Of a stretch of DNA of 64,000 nucleotides, positions 15,893-25,414 are shown piece after piece (within the stretch, counting starts at the first letter, position 1; each line of letters begins with the position of its first letter). The position numbers were made by a program, and so were the translations under genes. A model generated the notes under the pieces. It saw only the letters and a list, made by a program, of their open reading frames with translations, ran no database searches and had not been told where the DNA came from. The stretch comes from JBIKWM01 sp044356305 (GTDB taxonomy: Bacteria > Bacteroidota > Bacteroidia > UBA10329): positions 36,147-100,146 of the forward strand of contig JBIKWM010000008.1 in NCBI GenBank assembly GCA_044356305.1. The letters are read 5' to 3'.

Positions 15893-18460
15893 ATGAATGT
15901 AAATGACTGGCGCATGGCGCCTGTGGCCCTTTTGGGGCTGCTGATGATAGGCTCGTGCAAGAGCACCAAGGACACGGCAAAAGGTACAGAGGCAGAGGCG
16001 GTCGCCACAGAAGAGGTGGCGATGGAACCCGAGGCGGTGTACCCATACCGTGCGGCACGCACACGGCAGTGGGACCTGCTGAATACCGACCTTGACGTGC
16101 GGTTCAACTGGGCCGATCAGACCATGCCGGGCAAGGCCCTGCTCACACTCACCCCTTACTTCTACACCATCGACACGCTGGTGCTCGATGCCAAGGGATT
16201 CAAGATCAATTCCGTTGGGATGAAGAAGAACGGGCAGATCGTGGGGCTGCCCTATGCCTATGCCGATGACCGGCTCACCATCCGTCTGGACCGTTTCTAT
16301 AAAAAGGGCGAAAAGGTTGATGTATGGGTCGATTACACATCGCAGCCCGAACTGCGTGAGGCGGGCGGCAGCGAGGCCATCACGAGCGATAAGGGCCTGT
16401 ATTTCATCAATCCTGATGGAAAGGAGAACAACAAGCCCAGGCAGATATGGACGCAGGGCGAGACAGAGGCCAGCTCGGTGTGGTTCCCCACCATCGACAG
16501 CCCGAATGAGAATATGACCCAGCAGATCAGCATAACGGTGGATAAGGGCTACCGCACCCTTTCGAACGGGCTGCTAAAGTCGAGCAAGGACAATGGCGAT
16601 GGCACCCGCACCGATGTTTGGAAACAGGAGAAGCCTCACGCTCCTTATCTGGCCATGATGGCCATCGGGGATTTCAGCGTGGTGAAGGACAAGTGGCGCA
16701 ACCTGGACGTGGACTATTATGTGGAGAAGGAGTACGAGCCACATGCCCGCAGGATATTCGGCCATACGCCCGAGATGATCGAGCATTTCTCGAAAGTGCT
16801 GGGATACACCTACCCGTGGGACAAGTATGCCCAGGTGGTGGTGCGCGACTATGTGAGCGGGGCGATGGAGAACACCACCGCGGTGATCCATGGCGAGTTC
16901 ATGCAACAGACCCCGCGCGAGATGGTGGACAAGGATTATGAGGATGTGATATCGCACGAGCTGTTTCACCACTGGTTCGGTGATGTGGTGACCTGCGAGA
17001 GCTGGGCCAACCTGCCCCTCAACGAGAGCTTCGCCACCTATGGCGAGTACATGTGGCGCGAATTCAAATACGGCCGCGAGAGTGCCGATGAGCACGGCCA
17101 GGAGCAGCTCGGTTCATATCTGGCCGAGTCGAAGTCCAAGCAGGTGGACCTTGTACGGTTCCACTATGACAGGCAGGAGGACATGTTCGACTCGCACAGC
17201 TACGCCAAGGGTGGCCGCGTGCTGCACATGCTGCGCAAGACCATCGGTGACTCGGCCTTCTATCAGGGTCTGAGCCTGTATCTGCGCACCCATCAGTTCA
17301 AGTCGGTTGAGATGCACCAGTTGCGTCTGGCCATGGAGGAGGTGAGCGGGCAGGATCTGAACTGGTTCTTCAACCAGTGGTTCTTCTCTAAGGGCCACCC
17401 GGTGCTGAGATTCGAGACAGGATACGATAGCGGCAAGGGCGAGGCCGTGGTGACCGTCACGCAGCAGCAGGACCTGGGCACCACACCGCTCTACACGCTC
17501 AAATTCGCCATCGACCTATATTATCTGGGCCAGTTGCACCGCAAACAGGTGGTGCTGACGGATGAGCAGCAGACCTTCCGCTTCAAGGTGCCCAAGCGGC
17601 CCGACCTGATCAATGTCGATGCCGAGAAGATGCTGCTCTGCGTAAAGAATGAGAAGAAGTCAGATGCCGAGTGGATGTTCCAGTTCCGCAATGCGCCACT
17701 GTTCCTTGACCGTTCTGAGGCACTCACCGCCCTGACCCAGAGCCGCGATTCGCTGGCTGCGGCCACTGTGCTCGCAGCGCTCGATGATCACAATCCGTCC
17801 ATCCGCACACAGGCCATCGAGGGCATCAAGGGGGCATTCAACTTCACCCCGAACAACGTGACGAACAAGCTGTCCAGCCTTGCTGTGAACGACCCGAAGG
17901 CCATGGTGCGCGGTGCCGCCCTCGATTTCCTGGCCAAGTACGCAGCCGACCGTGCCGACCTGCCACGCCTGTGCGAGAAGGCCCTCAAGGACAGTTCGTA
18001 TCAGGTGAACGGAATTGCCCTCACCGCCCTGGGCCGGATTGACGAGGCCAAGGCCCTGAGCCTTGCCACAGGCCTCGAGGCCGAAGCACGTGGTGCGCTG
18101 ATCTCGGCCATAGGTGGGCTCTATGCCCGCAAGGGCGGGGCCGACAAGCTCGACTTTTTCCGCACCGCATATGCACGGATAGCTGACCCGGGGCAGAAGT
18201 ACCTATTCATTCAACTGATGGGCAAATTCGTATTGAAACAGGACGATGCCGTGCGCACCCGCTCTTTGCCCACCCTGCGCGAACTGGCCCTCAATGAAAG
18301 TGCATGGTACCTGCGCCTCAGTACATTGCAGGTGCTGTCTGAGATGATGATGAATGCACAGGGCAATCAGGCCCTGTCAGAGGCCATCATGAAAATTGTG
18401 CAGGAGGTGAAGGCCACAGAGACAGACGAGAATATCCTGAATTTCCTTGGCGGGAAGTGA
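15893..18460 (+). CDS. M1-family aminopeptidase, lipoprotein
   Basis: An 855-residue zinc peptidase. The N-terminus is a lipoprotein signal with the cysteine in the IGSC lipobox. The substrate motif GAMEN is at 323-327 and the zinc motif HELFH at 355-359, with the third ligand Glu378 in PLNES, all intact. The last 240 residues are HEAT-like helical repeats, often found in this phylum's M1 enzymes. It would cut N-terminal residues from peptides at the inner or outer membrane. The family is long known; the natural substrates are not clear here. A second M1 enzyme is at 50024. Confidence 0.95.
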   Translation: MNVNDWRMAPVALLGLLMIGSCKSTKDTAKGTEAEAVATEEVAMEPEAVYPYRAARTRQWDLLNTDLDVRFNWADQTMPGKALLTLTPYFYTIDTLVLDAKGFKINSVGMKKNGQIVGLPYAYADDRLTIRLDRFYKKGEKVDVWVDYTSQPELREAGGSEAITSDKGLYFINPDGKENNKPRQIWTQGETEASSVWFPTIDSPNENMTQQISITVDKGYRTLSNGLLKSSKDNGDGTRTDVWKQEKPHAPYLAMMAIGDFSVVKDKWRNLDVDYYVEKEYEPHARRIFGHTPEMIEHFSKVLGYTYPWDKYAQVVVRDYVSGAMENTTAVIHGEFMQQTPREMVDKDYEDVISHELFHHWFGDVVTCESWANLPLNESFATYGEYMWREFKYGRESADEHGQEQLGSYLAESKSKQVDLVRFHYDRQEDMFDSHSYAKGGRVLHMLRKTIGDSAFYQGLSLYLRTHQFKSVEMHQLRLAMEEVSGQDLNWFFNQWFFSKGHPVLRFETGYDSGKGEAVVTVTQQQDLGTTPLYTLKFAIDLYYLGQLHRKQVVLTDEQQTFRFKVPKRPDLINVDAEKMLLCVKNEKKSDAEWMFQFRNAPLFLDRSEALTALTQSRDSLAAATVLAALDDHNPSIRTQAIEGIKGAFNFTPNNVTNKLSSLAVNDPKAMVRGAALDFLAKYAADRADLPRLCEKALKDSSYQVNGIALTALGRIDEAKALSLATGLEAEARGALISAIGGLYARKGGADKLDFFRTAYARIADPGQKYLFIQLMGKFVLKQDDAVRTRSLPTLRELALNESAWYLRLSTLQVLSEMMMNAQGNQALSEAIMKIVQEVKATETDENILNFLGGK

Positions 18461-18499
18461 TCCTTTCAGTTCAGGTAATATTTCCGACACGTTGAGGTG

Positions 18500-18507
18500 T
18501 ACTTTCG
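18500..18507 (+). promoter_or_regulatory. Promoter-like TACTTTCG before the SpoIIE gene
   Basis: One base off TAnnTTTG and 8 bp before the ATG at 18515. The GTG at 18497 would sit across it, which supports the later ATG as the start. Confidence 0.45.
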
Positions 18508-18514
18508 CCCTGTC

Positions 18515-19930
18515 ATGAGGGCTGTGTTCCGTATCCTGTTGGCGCTGTTCGTGTCGCTTGCCCTGGTGGCAGGGTATTTCACTTACACGCGCTATACTGA
18601 GCAGACAGAGAGCTGCCGTGACATACGTGCAGAATGGATACGCGGCATCGCATCTTCCATGAGCCTTATGATCGAGCCTTCGAGCATCGATCTGTTTGTC
18701 GATACCGATGCCAGCCTTAACAGCGTAAGGCGTACTTCAGAGAAGATTGCCGGCATGTTGCAGCGGGCCTCGGACATGAACGACCCGGACCTGAGCATGC
18801 AGGTGATCGTCCTGGCCGATGGACTTGCGCCCAACATTGTGGCCAAGGCCGGCAACAGCGATATCAGTGCCGGAATCAATGACCTTCCGCCCATCGGTTC
18901 GGCCCTCGAGCGTTCTGATGACGACTGGGTGTGGGCCACTTACCCCGTGCCGAGCAATACGCCCGGGGTATCGGCATTCATCCAGGCCGGGTATCCGCTC
19001 AGCATGTGCAAGGACAAGGTGTGGGGCGAACTGAAGTATTACATGTTACTGTCAGCCTTTGTGCTCTGCCTCACAGCAGCCGGATTCCTGTTGTTTGTCT
19101 ATCGCACCTTGGAAGTGGAGGAGAAGGTGAAAGCGCAGCTGCGTGCCTCGCGCGATGTGGTGGAGGCCCGCAACTCCGAGCTTCTTAGCAGCCTCAGATA
19201 TGCCGGCACCATTCAGGAGAGCATGCGCATGTCTGCCCAGGCCATGGAGCATATTCTGGGTAGCCACCTGTTGGTCAATAGACCGAAGGAGATAGTCAGT
19301 GGCGATTTCTTCTGGGTGATGAGTCTGGGCCCCGGGCGCTATGCGGCTGCCGTGGCCGATTGCACAGGTCATGGCGTGCCGGGTGCACTGTTGGCCACCG
19401 TTGCCCAGGGCATGCTCAACGATATTTTCAAGGGGTACATCGGTCAGACCCCTGATGCGCTTTTGGAGCGGTTCAACACCCGATTCATGGAGATGATGCA
19501 TGCCGACAGTGCGCATGGCGCCCAAGAGGGTATGGACATAGCCATGTGTATTGTGGACCGCGAACGCAATGAGGTGCTGCTGTCCAGCGCGCGCAGACCG
19601 GTAGTGACAGTGTCGGGCGCTGACCTTAAGATCATCAAAGGCACCAGGCGCAGCATTGGTCAGGGCACTGCGGGCGGTGCCGTTCCGTTCAACCTGGAGC
19701 GTTTTGCCATCAGGCCCGGAATGAGGCTCTTCCTTTTCTCTGATGGCATCACCGATCAGTTCGGGGGCAAGGCCGGCCGCAAATTGATGGTGAATAAATT
19801 TGGGGAATGGCTGGCTGCCATCGGTCCGCTCGGGACCGGAGCATCATCTAAACTCGAAGAACAGATGGTGGAATGGATGCAGGGACAGGAGCAGAGCGAT
19901 GATATCTGCGTACTGGGCATCCAGCTCTAA
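18515..19930 (+). CDS. Membrane sensor with SpoIIE-type PP2C phosphatase
   Basis: A 471-residue protein from the ATG at 18515. Transmembrane segments at about 5-25 and 176-196 enclose a periplasmic sensor part of about 150 residues of no named family. A linker coiled coil (EEKVKAQLRASRDVVEARN) leads to the SpoIIE domain from about 245, with VSGDFFWV, ADCTGHGVPGAL and the late metal site LFSDGITDQFGG and QSDDICVL. It should remove phosphate from a Ser/Thr-phosphorylated partner, often an anti-anti-sigma factor. No such partner gene is nearby. The 3' end overlaps the convergent gene by 4 bp. Confidence 0.92.
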   Translation: MRAVFRILLALFVSLALVAGYFTYTRYTEQTESCRDIRAEWIRGIASSMSLMIEPSSIDLFVDTDASLNSVRRTSEKIAGMLQRASDMNDPDLSMQVIVLADGLAPNIVAKAGNSDISAGINDLPPIGSALERSDDDWVWATYPVPSNTPGVSAFIQAGYPLSMCKDKVWGELKYYMLLSAFVLCLTAAGFLLFVYRTLEVEEKVKAQLRASRDVVEARNSELLSSLRYAGTIQESMRMSAQAMEHILGSHLLVNRPKEIVSGDFFWVMSLGPGRYAAAVADCTGHGVPGALLATVAQGMLNDIFKGYIGQTPDALLERFNTRFMEMMHADSAHGAQEGMDIAMCIVDRERNEVLLSSARRPVVTVSGADLKIIKGTRRSIGQGTAGGAVPFNLERFAIRPGMRLFLFSDGITDQFGGKAGRKLMVNKFGEWLAAIGPLGTGASSKLEEQMVEWMQGQEQSDDICVLGIQL

Positions 19931-20670
19931 TTGAGCTGGGCCTGCCGTTGCTCCACTTCTTTATGAAGCGGGAAGAAGAGCTTGGCATTGAGCAGCATCT
20001 TGCGGGCCTCTTCCTTGCGGCCTGCGGCCATCAACTGATCAAATCTGCGTAGCACAGCAGTACGCAACACATTGTCTTCGGCCTCCGGCAGTTTGAAACT
20101 GAGGTCCTTGGCATACATGTCGCGTATCTCGGGCAATGTGCGCTCTATCACGGGCTCACCTTCTCCGGCATTGCCCGCATCGCAGTCGTACACCGCACGT
20201 ACAAAACTCAGGATCGGATCAGCCAGGAATACCTTGCCCAAACCGCGCAGCGTGATGTAGGTATGGCGCATATCGCCTACTGGCAACGACCTGTTCAGAT
20301 CCTCAATACAGGCAGTACGCAACTGACCCACAAATTCCTTCTCTTCGCCCATCACAGCCCCGTCCTTATCCTTGGCTATGGCCTTGTTGGCATATTTCAA
20401 TGATTCGATGAGGGCCTTGGGATATTTCTCTTTCAGTTTCTCATCGGTGCCTGTGGCAATGCTCAGGTACGCCTTTGAGGCCCAAAGAGACGGATACGCC
20501 TCTTTACGGTATTTATCATTTTCCATCATGGCCAAGGCGCGGTTCAGCACCTTCTCGACCTTGCCCTCCTCCAGGCTCGCACCCAGTTTCTCATACTCCT
20601 TATCCTGCGCCAGACCTGCCAAGGGCAGGAGCGCAACAAGCATGACCGATGCGAGCAGGCGTACCATCAC
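19927..20670 (-). CDS. Exported helical hypothetical protein
   Basis: A 247-residue protein with a signal peptide (MVRLLASVMLVALLPLAGLAQ) and a helical body that resembles TPR repeats (ALIESLKYANKAIAKD and MAAGRKEEARKMLLNAKLFFPLHKE). It begins in the stop codon of the PQQ sugar dehydrogenase gene (4-bp overlap) and so is translated with it. I recognise no named family. It may serve a scaffold role in the envelope. The start MMVR has two ATGs, with either possible. Confidence 0.7.
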   Translation of the reverse strand: MMVRLLASVMLVALLPLAGLAQDKEYEKLGASLEEGKVEKVLNRALAMMENDKYRKEAYPSLWASKAYLSIATGTDEKLKEKYPKALIESLKYANKAIAKDKDGAVMGEEKEFVGQLRTACIEDLNRSLPVGDMRHTYITLRGLGKVFLADPILSFVRAVYDCDAGNAGEGEPVIERTLPEIRDMYAKDLSFKLPEAEDNVLRTAVLRRFDQLMAAGRKEEARKMLLNAKLFFPLHKEVEQRQAQLN

Positions 20671-22061
20671 CTGATCATGAAACGGGTTGACCTTCTTCCT
20701 GATTCACCGAAGGAACTGAAGACATACACACCGTTGACCAGACTGCTCACATCAACACTCTGACGGTTGCCGTCCAAAGTCCCTGAAACCATGGCACGTC
20801 CGGTCATGTCCAGTACCTGGAAACGATTTCCTTCCATTTCCATTGCAGAGCTGATGTTCAATTGACCCGAAGCCTGATCGAGCCTGATAGAGATTCGGGC
20901 CTCTTCGGCCGTGGCTACTCCGACAGGGCTGTAATTGGGGTTTTTCAGTTCGATTATCTCGTGGGTGAAGGGGTCGGTGTTGCTCCAATTGGCACCGTTG
21001 GTGGCAATGAACAGGCGGCCATCGGGCGACATGCACACATCCCTCAGTCGGCCCCAGAGATTGGTGAAAAGGTTCTCCTGGAATATGACCGTGGTGCCGT
21101 CCACATCATCCACCTTGAGGCGGATCAGGTGCTTGTTCTTTAGTACAGCTATGATAAGGTGGTCCTGAAATTCGGGAATGGCTTCGTGTGTATAATGAAG
21201 CAGGTCGCCAGGTGCTATGGTGGACCCTTCGTGCCAGATAGCGATGGGGTCCTGATAATTGTTCATAGCGGCACAGGCTGACAGTTCAGCGGTGGTGTTG
21301 CAGAATCCTTCTACAGTGGGCCAGCCGTAATTGCCGCCCGGAACGATGATATTGAGCTCATCGTTGGTCGTGGCCCCGTGCATGGAACTGTAGACGTGGC
21401 CAAAGGGACCAATGCACATGCCCTGCGAGTTGCGGTGGCCGGTGTTGTACACATAAGATCCCTGAATGGGGTTGTCGGCCGGCACACTGCCATCATCATT
21501 CAGGCGCAACATCTTTCCGTTAAGCGAACTTGTGCTCTGTGGCAGATTGGTCTGCTGCGCATCGCCAGTGGTCATCAGGATGGTCCCATCAGGCAGGAAC
21601 ATGAGGCGCGAACCATCATGCGTGGTACCGGCAATGATGCCATCAATCATGGTCTGAGGGTTCACCAGCCCCGTGCCGTTCCATTCGTAGCGAACCATTT
21701 TCTCTCTTCTTGTGGTGCCGCTCACGGTATATGTGTATACAAGGTACACGTATGGCGTGGTGCTGAAATCGGGGTGCAGCGCCATGCCCAAGAGGCCCGA
21801 CTCGCTCGATGCCCACACCGTATTGGTCAGGTCGGCTATTACTGTTCGTGCACCGGATTCCGGGTCCATGCGGCTCACAAGGCCATGCCGTTCAGTGAAC
21901 CAGATCATATCATCGGGGCCCCAGATCATCTCCCACGGCACATTGAGGCCTGTGATAACCTCCCTCACATCGAGGGTGGTGTTGCCAACGGTGACTGTCT
22001 GCTGGGCATTTGCCGCAAGCGATAGACCGAGTATGGATGCGAGGATGTAGAGTCTCTTCAT
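20667..22061 (-). CDS. PQQ-dependent sugar dehydrogenase-like protein with T9SS sorting domain
   Basis: A 464-residue exported protein. After the signal peptide (near ANAQ) comes a six-bladed glucose/sorbosone dehydrogenase propeller, with typical blocks GLNVPWEMIWGPD, GLLGMALHPDF, GSRLMFLPDGT, YNTGHRNSQG and PGGNYGWPTVEG. The His in TGHRN and the blocks around it fit the PQQ and calcium pocket of the family. The last 80 residues form a T9SS sorting domain. It probably oxidises sugars outside the cell. It leads a two-gene operon with the helical protein at 19927. Confidence 0.92.
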   Translation of the reverse strand: MKRLYILASILGLSLAANAQQTVTVGNTTLDVREVITGLNVPWEMIWGPDDMIWFTERHGLVSRMDPESGARTVIADLTNTVWASSESGLLGMALHPDFSTTPYVYLVYTYTVSGTTRREKMVRYEWNGTGLVNPQTMIDGIIAGTTHDGSRLMFLPDGTILMTTGDAQQTNLPQSTSSLNGKMLRLNDDGSVPADNPIQGSYVYNTGHRNSQGMCIGPFGHVYSSMHGATTNDELNIIVPGGNYGWPTVEGFCNTTAELSACAAMNNYQDPIAIWHEGSTIAPGDLLHYTHEAIPEFQDHLIIAVLKNKHLIRLKVDDVDGTTVIFQENLFTNLWGRLRDVCMSPDGRLFIATNGANWSNTDPFTHEIIELKNPNYSPVGVATAEEARISIRLDQASGQLNISSAMEMEGNRFQVLDMTGRAMVSGTLDGNRQSVDVSSLVNGVYVFSSFGESGRRSTRFMIR

Positions 22062-22112
22062 GCGAGTGCCAAATTACGTGTTTTACGTAGATAGTGGTTG
22101 ATCGGAAAAAAA

Positions 22113-22613
22113 TTATCGGACAAATTCTAATGTGCCGTCTGCTGTGCCTTTTCTGAGCAGTACCGACCGTGTCTGGTTGCCCACATGCACATTCACCATG
22201 TTGGTCTGGTCTGGAAAAACTTCAAGCAGTGAGGCATTCCGCACTTCGATGCGTGTGGCGCTCTGAACCCCCTTTGCTTCAAGGTAGCACCATACCGCAT
22301 CGGTCTGTAGCTCTTTGCCCAGAAACTGCAAAGTGGCAGTCTTTCCGTCCACTTTTATCCCGAGGTTCCTGCTCAGGTATGCACTGATGAGCCGCTCGGT
22401 GGCGGGAGTCTCCTGACCACTGACAAGTCCGGTACTCTGGCCTGTGCCGAGCACGATGGCCTTGTCAAGGTCATCGGTGAACAGACGCATAGACACCTCC
22501 AGAGTCTGCTCCTTGGCATTGTGGCGCACCTCGGTGAGCGACACATGAAAATCGTGCGCGCCCAATGCCCATGGGAACATGAACGCCAAAGTGGCCAGTG
22601 CTCTGATCAACAT
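22113..22613 (-). CDS. DUF6702-family protein
   Basis: A 166-residue exported protein of the DUF6702 family, common in Bacteroidota: a signal peptide ending ALGAHDFHVS, then LTEVRHN..QTLEVSMRLFTDDL and the late YLEAKG..SATRIEVRNASLLEVFPDQTNMV with LVR-like closing strands. In many genomes it sits beside an M1 peptidase; here the closest one is 4 kb away. Function is not known. On its strand TACTTTTC lies just upstream (22626-22633) as a promoter candidate. Confidence 0.88.
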   Translation of the reverse strand: MLIRALATLAFMFPWALGAHDFHVSLTEVRHNAKEQTLEVSMRLFTDDLDKAIVLGTGQSTGLVSGQETPATERLISAYLSRNLGIKVDGKTATLQFLGKELQTDAVWCYLEAKGVQSATRIEVRNASLLEVFPDQTNMVNVHVGNQTRSVLLRKGTADGTLEFVR

Positions 22614-22690
22614 GGCCGAAAAGTAACCATGCTGTTCACTGATTCGGTGATGTGCGTCAGTGGTGGCGAAGTTGGATATTCGCCACCCGA

Positions 22691-23026
22691 ATGAGCCAAC
22701 TACCAGCCTGCCCCTCGTGCCAGTCGCCTTACACCTACGAGATGGGCGAGAAACTCGTGTGCCCCGAATGCGCCTTTGAGTGGGTGCCTGAGGCTGAGCC
22801 TGTTGATGAAGGCCTGGTGGTCAAAGATGCCAATGGCAACCGCCTATCGGATGGCGATTCGGTGGTTGTGATCAAGAATCTGCCTGTCAAAGGCTCGCCT
22901 CAGCCCATCAAGGCAGGGACTAAGGTCAAGAACATCCGCCTCACCGAAGGCGATCACAACATCGACTGCCGCATCGATGGCTTTGGACAGATGGCCCTCA
23001 AATCAGAGTTTGTGAAGAAAGCGTGA
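22691..23026 (+). CDS. Zinc-ribbon YjdM/PhnA-type protein
   Basis: A 111-residue protein from the ATG at 22691 (the open frame reaches further up through a GTG, but the family starts MxxLPxCP). A zinc ribbon with CPSC and CPEC covers residues 6-31; the rest is the conserved KDANGNRLSDGDSVVVIKNL..GTKVKNIRL domain. The name PhnA is historic, as no phosphonate role is shown for this type. It is cytoplasmic. No phn genes adjoin. Confidence 0.9.
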   Translation: MSQLPACPSCQSPYTYEMGEKLVCPECAFEWVPEAEPVDEGLVVKDANGNRLSDGDSVVVIKNLPVKGSPQPIKAGTKVKNIRLTEGDHNIDCRIDGFGQMALKSEFVKKA

Positions 23027-23038
23027 GGGCACGGTAAT

Positions 23039-24637
23039 TCAATCGGCCATACGTTCCTCCAGCGTCCGTACCTCAACGCCCGCCTTGTTGGGCACAAGGC
23101 TCATGGCATATTCGCTTAGGGCGGTGATGGTGAGGCTGGGGTTCACACCGAGGTTGCAGGGCATTATGCTGCCATCGAGGATGCGCATGTTGGGATAGCC
23201 GTGCACCTCGAAGCGGTCGTTCACCACCCCCTGTGCGGCATCGCGGCCCATAGGGCAGCCACCGAGTATGTGGGCCGTGCTGCTCATGTTCAGGAACACT
23301 TCGCCCATGTTGTTCATGGCCACCCCGCCCGATCTGGCGGCATAGCGGTGCATCACATCCTGCCCCACGGGAATGAATGCCGGGGCACGTTGCCCGCTGC
23401 CATCCTTCACTCGCAGCCCTTTGCCGAAAAGCCCCCTTTTCCATTCCACCTTAAGGGCGTTGTCGAGGCTCTGCATCACAAGTAGTATGATGGAATACTT
23501 GGCAAAATCGCGATGCAGCACCCGGTAAGCCTGCCGCGGGCTGGTGATGAAGGTCCAGAACGACCGAACGGTGCGCAGCGGTGCGGGACCATTGCCTGTG
23601 GCCATCACTGCCAACAGGCCCATGAGGCCGGAGTGGTCCGGGTATTTCACCAGTTCAATGTGCGTGTGGGGGTCGGGGTTGAACACGCGGCTAATGGCCA
23701 CCCCGTGGTTCATTTTCTGCGGTATGCCCGCAATGCCGCATAGGCTCTCTGAGTTGGTGCGCAGGTTCGCCCCGAGCTGGTCACTGATATCGGTGAGTGT
23801 CTTGAGGTCGTATTTCTGCTTGAATAGGAGTCTGAGCGTACCGAGGACTCCTGCGCTGAATACGATGCCCTTGGCCTTGAAAGTCTTTTCCTGCTTGCCG
23901 AAGAAGGAGGTGGACGAGACAGTGGTCACGTGATAAAGGCCGTCTCTGAATTCGACCCGAGTGACCTCACGCTCCGCCTCAATTTTAACGCCCCACTGCT
24001 CTGCGAACCACAGGTAGTTCTTGTCGAGGGTGTTTTTGGCATTGTGGCGGCAGCCCACCATACAGCCAGCGCACTCGGTGCAGCCCTTGCGCAGTGGCCC
24101 GAGGCCGTTGAAATAGGGGTCGGTCTCCTTCTTTGGGTCGCCCAGATACACGCCAATATGGTCAACAGGTGCATAGGTGTCGGCCTTGCCCATGTCGCGG
24201 GCTATGTCTTTCAGGATGCGGTCTTCGGGCCCTTCTTTTTCATATCGGCTGCTGCCCAACATGAAGCGCGCCTTGGCATAGAAGGGTTCCAAGGTCTTTT
24301 TCCAATCGCGGATGCCGCTCCACACCGGATTATCGAAGAACGCATCGGGCGGGTACATGTGGGTGTTGGCATACACAAGGCTGCCACCGCCCACCCCGTT
24401 GCCACTGAAAATGAGGATGCGGTTGAGCAGGTCAATGCGCATGAACCCGAAACACCGCAGCAGCGGCAGCCATAGGAACTTGCGCATGTTCCAGTTGGTC
24501 TTGGGGAAATCTGAATTTTTCCAGCGTTTGCCCTTTTCAATCACCAGCACCGAGTAGCCCTTTTCAGTCAGGCGCATGGCACTCACGCTGCCCCCGAAAC
24601 CTGAGCCGATGACAATGTGGTCGTAGATTTTTTCCAT
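23039..24637 (-). CDS. GMC-type FAD oxidoreductase with four-cysteine motif
   Basis: A 532-residue flavoprotein of the GMC/cholesterol oxidase-like group. The FAD site GSGFGGSVSA is at 11-20 and SGNGVGGGS at 78-86. The closing block NPSLTITALSEYAM is the family C-terminus. At 186-196 it carries CTECAGCMVGC, a CX2CX2CX3C spacing that recalls a [4Fe-4S] site; related sequences in this group keep the four cysteines. The substrate is not predictable: an alcohol or sterol-like compound is typical. No signal peptide or membrane segment. Adjacent genes give no clue. Confidence 0.88.
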   Translation of the reverse strand: MEKIYDHIVIGSGFGGSVSAMRLTEKGYSVLVIEKGKRWKNSDFPKTNWNMRKFLWLPLLRCFGFMRIDLLNRILIFSGNGVGGGSLVYANTHMYPPDAFFDNPVWSGIRDWKKTLEPFYAKARFMLGSSRYEKEGPEDRILKDIARDMGKADTYAPVDHIGVYLGDPKKETDPYFNGLGPLRKGCTECAGCMVGCRHNAKNTLDKNYLWFAEQWGVKIEAEREVTRVEFRDGLYHVTTVSSTSFFGKQEKTFKAKGIVFSAGVLGTLRLLFKQKYDLKTLTDISDQLGANLRTNSESLCGIAGIPQKMNHGVAISRVFNPDPHTHIELVKYPDHSGLMGLLAVMATGNGPAPLRTVRSFWTFITSPRQAYRVLHRDFAKYSIILLVMQSLDNALKVEWKRGLFGKGLRVKDGSGQRAPAFIPVGQDVMHRYAARSGGVAMNNMGEVFLNMSSTAHILGGCPMGRDAAQGVVNDRFEVHGYPNMRILDGSIMPCNLGVNPSLTITALSEYAMSLVPNKAGVEVRTLEERMAD

Positions 24638-24781
24638 GGGAATGGGTTGTTCAGGGTTTCAGCACTTCAGGATGTTAGTGTCACCGAGAGGCGGTTGGTC
24701 TGCCATTCCCAAGATCATATTGGCCATTTTATTGGGATAATCTGGCCATTCTTTATCTGATTAATCCAACATTGTCCGAAT

Positions 24782-25228
24782 TCAGAACGACCTTCTTATT
24801 CTCATTTCCAGCGATACGGTATCCGTCTCGATAAAATTGATGATGTTCTGATCTGTGGAGAGCAAGAAGGTGTTCTTGTCCAACTTCTCCATGTGGAAAG
24901 TGCCGTTCACGTATTCATCGAGGTGTATGAAAAGTGTTTCGTCATCAATCAAACGCCATTCGCCTTCCACTGAATAGTTGAGGGTGTCGGCAGCGTAATA
25001 GTCGCCTGTGCACACATCATTGTCAAGGAAATGGACCATGTACCGGTAAGCCGGATCGTGGCTAACGTAGCCTGGCAGCACCACCTCCATCAGAACAAAA
25101 CTCAGTCCTTCTATGCGGGTGTCATACAGTTCGTAGTTGGCATTGCGCAGCCCGAAATCGACCATGGTGGCGCATGCACCTAGAATGAGCATGGATGCGA
25201 GAAATACCCAGATTCGTGCTGTTGCCAT
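24782..25228 (-). CDS. Small lipoprotein, hypothetical
   Basis: A 148-residue lipoprotein from the ATG at 25228, where MATARIWVFLASMLILGAC makes a good lipoprotein signal. An in-frame ATG at 25288 adds 20 residues that would spoil it. The mature part is a beta-rich domain (YELYDTRIEGLSF...LLSTDQNIINFIET...VSLEMRIRR). I recognise no family. It stands alone. Confidence 0.65.
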   Translation of the reverse strand: MATARIWVFLASMLILGACATMVDFGLRNANYELYDTRIEGLSFVLMEVVLPGYVSHDPAYRYMVHFLDNDVCTGDYYAADTLNYSVEGEWRLIDDETLFIHLDEYVNGTFHMEKLDKNTFLLSTDQNIINFIETDTVSLEMRIRRSF

Positions 25229-25414
25229 GAGAAGCCGAAAATGCGGAAAAAACTCAAGGTCCAGTGCCTCTGCTCTTGGTTCATTCAAGTGAAGCGGTCG
25301 GTGGATGTGTTATTTCTGAGTTCAAATGGCTTATTCGTTCCTCCGCCCAAGCTAGCCTGACGTGCTCAACACGCATCGCCCTCATGCACCACCTTTGCCG
25401 CACCCTACGCAGCC

